From NCBI GenBank assembly GCA_032718475.1, contig JAUCBJ010001494.1, forward strand, positions 1-20,575: a stretch of 20,575 bases of DNA, written 5' to 3'. Source of the DNA: Nemertoderma westbladi (lineage: Eukaryota > Xenacoelomorpha > Nemertodermatida > Nemertodermatidae). Position 1 is the stretch's first letter. The number at the start of each line of letters is the position of its first letter. The notes under the pieces are model-generated. The model was not told the DNA's origin. It did not search any database and saw only the letters and a program-made list of their open reading frames with translations. Both the position numbers and the translations under genes were made by a program. Shown in pieces: positions 17,385 through 20,575 of the stretch.

Positions 17385-20300
17385 ACGTCTCCACGGTCGG
17401 CCTTGATCAAATGACGATGAGAAAAACAATGATGGTCAGTGACCGCCGCTCTGGTCGCAACTTCCTAGTCGACTGCGGTGCAGATTACTCAGTCTACCCT
17501 GCCTCTGCCCACGACAAACGGTTCAACTCGTGTACTGAGTCTCTCATAGCCGCTAATGACACCATCATCCGCACTTGGGGTACACGAAACATCCCTCTTC
17601 TCCTAGGTCGTCGATCATTCACCCACGAGTTTCGTCTCGCTGATGTTTCTCGACCCATACTCGGTGCCGATTTTTTCGCAGATAACCATTTAGCTATCGA
17701 CATGGCTGGGCGCCGCCTCCTAGACATGGAGCTGCTTTCCACGATCCCATCACGGGAATCCACTGTTCAAGCCTCCATTTCCGGCATTCATGCCCCATCT
17801 GAGAGCGCCTTTGACAAGATTATAGACGAGTACCCTGATCTCCTTATTCCTCGTTTCTTTGCTGAAGCCTCCAATAAACATGGCGTGGAGCACCACATTC
17901 TCACAAAGGAGGGACCACCTCTCCACGCTCGTGCACGACGCCTCGATGCAGACAAGTTAGCCATCGCCAAGGCAGAATTTGCCAAAATGGAGGAACTCGG
18001 AATTATTCGCCGATCTAATTCACCTTGGTCCTCTCCCCTCCATATCGCCCCCAAACCTGGTGGTGGCTGGCGCCCATGTGGAGACTTCCGCCGGCTCAAC
18101 GATGTCACCATAGATGATCGTTATCCACTACCCCACATCCATGACTTTAATGCTAGCCTCGAGAACATGAGGATTTTCTCAAAGATCGACTTGGTGCGAG
18201 GTTTTCACCACATACCTGTACACGCCAGTGATATACCGAAAACTGCCATTATAACACCATTTGGGCTATTCGAGTTCCTACGAATGCCATTCGGTCTTAA
18301 GAATGCAGCGCAAGCCTTTCAGCGTCTTATGGATGGTATCCTTCATGGTGTCCCCTTTGCTTTTGTATATCTCGATGACATCCTCGTTGCTAGCGCCACT
18401 TCAGAGGAACATGTCAACCACTTACAGCAGGTATTCCGCCTCCTCCTGGACAATGGGATGGTAGTTAACAGAGGTAAATGTGTGTTCGGTGTATCAGAAC
18501 TAACATACCTTGGCCACAGCGTCAGTGCTTCTGGTATCGCTCCGCTTCCCTCTAAAGTTGCAGCTATCATCGAATACCCAACCCCCAAGTCAAAACTCGC
18601 CCTACAACGTTTCCTTGGCATGATAAACTACTATCACCGTTTTATGCCACGTATTGCCGCCACCCTCGCAGCTCTCCATGATGCCACTAAGGGAAAGGGG
18701 AAAGACATCACTTGGACCACCGAATGTCAGTCCGCCTTTGAAGCTGCTAAGGCAACGCTAGCATCTGCAACTCTTCTCGTACACCCTAGTTCTGCGAGTG
18801 AGATGAGGATCAGCACCGATGCATCAGATATCGCAGTCGGAGCCCAAATTGAACAGCTAAACTCTGTTTCTGATACATGGCTACCCCTGGCGTTTTTCTC
18901 CAGGAAACTCACCACTGCTGAGTCAAAATACAGTACCTTCGACCGTGAACTGTTGGCGATATTCACCTCAGTCAAACACTTCCAACACTTTATTGAAGGC
19001 CGGAAGTTCCATATCCTAACCGACCACAAGCCTTTGACTTTCGCCCTTTCTACATCCACCGACAGATCACCACGACAAACTCGTCAACTCTCATACATAT
19101 CAGAGTTTACCACCGATGTTCGCCATATCAATGGTTCTGATAATGTGGTTGCTGATGCACTTTCTCGGGCAGTCAGTCCAACAATCTCTGCGATTCATGT
19201 TCCTACTATCGATTACCGCCAATTGGCAGCTGACCAGGTTTCTTCCAATGAAATCGCTTCCTATCGGACAGCTATATCTGGACTCAACCTCAAAGATGTT
19301 TCTTTCGGCGATTATACCGTCCTGTGCGACATCTCTACAGGCAGCAATCGTCCCATAGTGCCAGCTTCATGGACTAAGCACATTTTCAACACAATTCACA
19401 ATCTGGCACATACTGGTTGCCGCCCAACGCAACGCGCCATATCATCCAGGTTTGTTTGGCACAAATTAAAATCTGATGTCAGAAGATGGTGCCGAGAGTG
19501 CCATCCGTGCCAGGCATCAAAAGTGCAACGTCATGTACATGCCCCACTTACACATCGGCCACGACCCGACCAACGGTTTGCCAGTCTCCATGTTGACCTT
19601 GTGGGACCCCTTCCTGAATCAGAAGGCAATTCGTATCTGTTTACCATCATAGACCGCTTCACTCGCTGGCCAGAGGCAATTCCTCTGCAGAACGCCACCA
19701 CTGAGTCCTGTGCCCGTGCACTCATTAGGCACTGGATTGCTCGGTTTGGTGTTCCCATCGACATTGTCTCAGATCGCGGCTCCCAATTCACTTCGCACTT
19801 GTGGTCGAAGCTACATCAACTACTAGGCATCTCTGCCTCGTCCACTACAGCCTACCACCCTCAAGCTAACGGTATTGTAGAGCGGATGCACCGTCAACTT
19901 AAAGCTGCCCTAAAGGCTCGCCTCAACAACCCAAACTGGATGGATGAGTTACCCCTCGTTCTCCTCGGAATGCGGACTGCCTGGCGTGAAGACAGCGACT
20001 GCTCATCTGCCGACCTTGTTTACGGCACAGCTCTACACCTCCCAGGGGAATGTCTACAGCGCAGATCTCCTACTGACTGTCCGGATAATGAATTTCTGCT
20101 ACGTCTTCAAACTGCAATGCATTCCGCACTCCCTCCGCCTTTCAACTATCATGGCCAACGACATGAACACTTTCCAAAACACTTATCATCAACTGGATTC
20201 GTTTATGTCCGAGTAGACAAACACCACGGACCCCTGGAGCGGCCCTATTCAGGTCCATTCAAAGTCTTGAAGGCGGGTGATAAATGTTTCTTACTCGACA

Positions 20301-20554
20301 TCAATGGTAAACAAGACTCCATCTCTGTTGACAGACTCAAAGTAGCATATAAATCGCAGTTGTCAACCACAGCTCCAAATCCACCCGCGCTAAAATCTAC
20401 ACCCACACCCACAAACCACTCACCGGAGCCAACCCCAGCAACATTGGAAAAAGTTTCACATTCAGGCCGTATAATAAAGCCCCCGAACTATTATGGTTTC
20501 CAGGCATCATCGCTTCAGTCAGTTCACTGCCCTCCGCTGGGGGGAGCCATGTAG
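17297..20554 (+). CDS. pol: Pol of the Ty3/gypsy element (PR-RT-RNaseH-IN)
   Basis: The polyprotein copies and inserts the element. The frame is open from about 17297 (1085 aa), but translation probably enters by -1 frameshift from gag, so the true N-terminus lies in the overlap. Protease: FLVDCGADYSVYP, catalytic Asp59 followed by Cys instead of Thr/Ser; ILGADFF. Reverse transcriptase: Asp298 and FVYLDD (Asp360-361). RNase H: Asp508, Glu551, Asp576, Asp620. Integrase: zinc finger H701-x3-H705-x26-C732-x2-C735; catalytic Asp767, Asp826 and Glu862 with exactly 35 residues between the last two; C-terminal GPF motif at 986-988. All catalytic residues are present and no stop interrupts. The TAG stop at 20552-20554 lies inside the 3' LTR, so the LTR itself terminates pol. 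Ty3/gypsy assignment is secure; clade assignment rests on the primer-binding site and gag finger. Confidence 0.95.
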   Translation: MHPPSPCTECSHPNPAQVFNLGKLPGRPLDVSTVGLDQMTMRKTMMVSDRRSGRNFLVDCGADYSVYPASAHDKRFNSCTESLIAANDTIIRTWGTRNIPLLLGRRSFTHEFRLADVSRPILGADFFADNHLAIDMAGRRLLDMELLSTIPSRESTVQASISGIHAPSESAFDKIIDEYPDLLIPRFFAEASNKHGVEHHILTKEGPPLHARARRLDADKLAIAKAEFAKMEELGIIRRSNSPWSSPLHIAPKPGGGWRPCGDFRRLNDVTIDDRYPLPHIHDFNASLENMRIFSKIDLVRGFHHIPVHASDIPKTAIITPFGLFEFLRMPFGLKNAAQAFQRLMDGILHGVPFAFVYLDDILVASATSEEHVNHLQQVFRLLLDNGMVVNRGKCVFGVSELTYLGHSVSASGIAPLPSKVAAIIEYPTPKSKLALQRFLGMINYYHRFMPRIAATLAALHDATKGKGKDITWTTECQSAFEAAKATLASATLLVHPSSASEMRISTDASDIAVGAQIEQLNSVSDTWLPLAFFSRKLTTAESKYSTFDRELLAIFTSVKHFQHFIEGRKFHILTDHKPLTFALSTSTDRSPRQTRQLSYISEFTTDVRHINGSDNVVADALSRAVSPTISAIHVPTIDYRQLAADQVSSNEIASYRTAISGLNLKDVSFGDYTVLCDISTGSNRPIVPASWTKHIFNTIHNLAHTGCRPTQRAISSRFVWHKLKSDVRRWCRECHPCQASKVQRHVHAPLTHRPRPDQRFASLHVDLVGPLPESEGNSYLFTIIDRFTRWPEAIPLQNATTESCARALIRHWIARFGVPIDIVSDRGSQFTSHLWSKLHQLLGISASSTTAYHPQANGIVERMHRQLKAALKARLNNPNWMDELPLVLLGMRTAWREDSDCSSADLVYGTALHLPGECLQRRSPTDCPDNEFLLRLQTAMHSALPPPFNYHGQRHEHFPKHLSSTGFVYVRVDKHHGPLERPYSGPFKVLKAGDKCFLLDINGKQDSISVDRLKVAYKSQLSTTAPNPPALKSTPTPTNHSPEPTPATLEKVSHSGRIIKPPNYYGFQASSLQSVHCPPLGGAM
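17348..17354 (+). promoter_or_regulatory. candidate -1 frameshift site in the gag-pol overlap
   Basis: Pol lies in the -1 frame relative to gag and the frames overlap at about 17297-17384. The best slippery-looking heptamer in the overlap is G_TTT_TTA in gag frame, one base from the classical T_TTT_TTA. A similar first-base G heptamer (GUUAAAC) is functional in arteriviruses. A GC-rich stretch (CCAGGCCGGCCGC) follows about 20 bases later. This is inference; other sites or mechanisms are possible. Confidence 0.4.
20539..20546 (+). promoter_or_regulatory. polypurine tract
   Basis: GGGGGGAG, 3 bases before the 3' LTR start, is the only purine run at the expected position for plus-strand priming. 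It is also inside the pol reading frame. Confidence 0.65.
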
Positions 20555-20575
20555 CGACCCTGGAACTAGAACGTT
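20550..20575 (+). repeat. 3' LTR, first 26 bp only
   Basis: The sequence from TGTAGCGACCC to the window end is identical to 16339-16364. The rest lies beyond the window. Confidence 0.9.

Larger units (their letters stand above)
16339..20575 (+). mobile_element. Ty3/gypsy LTR retrotransposon, CsRn1/Kamoun-like, cut by the window end
   Basis: The element has LTR start TGTAGCGACCCTGG at 16339 and again at 20550, a TGGTGACCC primer-binding site, gag, pol in the -1 frame with order PR-RT-RNaseH-IN, and a polypurine tract. The domain order places it in Ty3/gypsy. The TGGTGACCC site (complementary to the 3' end of tRNA-Trp) and the CHCC-type gag finger are traits of the CsRn1 clade. Coding regions have no internal stops and the 26 bp of 3' LTR in view match the 5' LTR without difference, which suggests a recent insertion. 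There is no env-like frame. Confidence 0.9.

Overview
The window is eukaryotic, almost certainly from an invertebrate animal. It has an AT-rich, repeat-laden background, a consensus splice acceptor (polypyrimidine tract then TAG), a GC-rich metazoan-type signalling exon, and a Ty3/gypsy LTR retrotransposon. I cannot name the species from sequence alone.

Layout. (1) 1-2893: AT-rich non-coding DNA, most simply the last intron of the gene that follows. It holds a 154-bp tandem duplication, a poly-C tract and pieces of a dispersed repeat. (2) 2894-5448: one unbroken, GC-rich terminal exon of a FARP1/FARP2-like gene (FERM, RhoGEF and pleckstrin domain protein). It opens with the end of the FERM-adjacent segment (SSFRYSGRTQK), then a low-complexity linker, a DH domain and two PH domains. 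The FERM domain itself must lie 5' of the window. (3) 5449-8900: 3' flank with a 20-C tract, a 4 x 32-bp array, a 3 x 35-bp array and two copies of a short repeat carrying a tRNA-like B-box. (4) About 8895-10935: a roughly 2-kb foldback structure. Its left arm is built of about 22-bp CCCCAAAA-type repeats and its right arm of about 60 21/20-bp TTTTTGGGG-type repeats in the opposite orientation, with inverted-homologous outer flanks and a short centre. This is the architecture of Foldback (FB)/TU-type elements. (5) 10936-14900: mostly unassigned AT-rich DNA, with a dispersed repeat ending in CGTGGCTCGCCCCAC and a strong hairpin. (6) 14520-16140: an unusual zone where the heptamer TGTAACG recurs. 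Four CPxCN-type zinc-knuckle motifs can be joined by a phase-0 80-bp GT-AG intron, and a 39-bp minisatellite carries the same heptamer inverted plus nine CACGTG E-boxes. (7) 16339-20575: an apparently intact Ty3/gypsy element of the CsRn1/Kamoun type: about 212-bp 5' LTR, tRNA-Trp-like primer-binding site, gag with a CHCC finger, -1 frameshifted pol (PR-RT-RNaseH-IN), polypurine tract and the first 26 bp of the 3' LTR.

Two units can be read functionally. The FARP-like exon encodes the Rho-GEF/phosphoinositide-binding half of a cortical signalling protein. The retrotransposon encodes everything needed for its own copying. The most unusual objects are the foldback array with its higher-order repeat and the TGTAACG/E-box zone. 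In the FARP exon, the intron-free structure and the altered DH core also stand out.
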